A DNA stretch of 5,644 bases from the NCBI GenBank assembly GCA_002314465.1, contig DCGA01000041.1:22602-28245 (forward strand), in the 5' to 3' direction. Below the pieces are notes generated by a model. That model was given only the letters and a program-made list of their open reading frames with translations. It was not told the origin of the DNA and ran no database searches. The DNA comes from a bacterium UBA1790 (GTDB lineage: Bacteria; Bacteroidota; Bacteroidia; Bacteroidales; Muribaculaceae). Every line of letters begins with the position of its first letter. Position 1 is the first letter of the stretch. The translations under genes were made by a program, and so were the position numbers. Below, in pieces: positions 5,504 to 5,644 of the stretch.

Positions 5504-5644
5504 TTATCGTGATAGGTTATTTAATATAGTGATGCTGCGCTCACGGTCACAGGTGAGTTGCGCACGCAATTCCTCAATGCTTCCCATCTTGAACTCAAGT
5601 CGCAGGAACTTGATGAACTCAAGGGTAATGGGCATGCCGTATAT
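5504..5644 (-). CDS. 3' end of an unidentified reading frame upstream of upp (partial)
   Basis: Reading the - strand inward from base 5644 gives 46 codons open to the window edge, then TAA (5504-5506 on the complement). The translation begins I-Y-G-M-P-I-T-L-E-F-I-K-F-L-R-L-E-F and ends I-T-I-L-N-N-L-S-R. It is mixed hydrophobic and charged, compatible with an amphipathic helix. I recognise no family. An internal ATG at the fourth codon would make a complete 43-residue small protein, so it is either the tail of a longer gene or a short upstream ORF. The 4-nt gap to upp suggests cotranscription. A chance open frame of this length is possible. Confidence 0.5.
   Translation of the reverse strand: MYGMPITLEFIKFLRLEFKMGSIEELRAQLTCDRERSITILNNLSR

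Noticed and set aside
5521..5600. Short near-palindromes such as TTGCG-TG-CGCAA on the - strand as an operator for upp
   Set aside because: The symmetry is short, falls within a likely coding frame, and is not placed around any recognisable promoter element.

Overview
The window looks like a piece of a Bacteroidales (Bacteroidota) chromosome, possibly from a gut family such as Muribaculaceae, Prevotellaceae or Bacteroidaceae. The signs are a perfect Bacteroidota-type -7 promoter element (TATCTTTG at 2429-2436), A-rich leaders without a clear Shine-Dalgarno before several starts, and the protein families present. The exact genus cannot be fixed from this sequence.

Layout on the + strand: (1) the 3' part of a histidine-type acid phosphatase of the phytase/MINPP-like group, cut off by the window's left edge; (2) a two-gene unit of a small ECF-type sigma factor and a four-helix membrane protein with an N-terminal coiled coil, which may be an unconventional partner of the sigma factor; (3) two consecutive hairpins, then a clear promoter; (4) a secreted Sel1/TPR-like repeat protein; (5) a hairpin, then two tandem paralogues with a GYF_2 domain, a Pro/Gln-rich linker and a two-helix CD225/dispanin-like membrane domain, separated by only 3 nt. 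A perfect 16-bp inverted repeat closes this block and serves as terminator between converging genes.

On the - strand the right end carries upp (uracil phosphoribosyltransferase, pyrimidine salvage). Just upstream of it, 4 nt away, is the 3' end of another reading frame that runs off the right edge.

The parts with least obvious prior explanation are the sigma factor/membrane protein pair and the duplicated GYF_2-CD225 genes with short in-frame repeats in the linker. There is no CRISPR array, insertion sequence, tRNA or rRNA that I can see, and no stretch over 300 bases without a gene.
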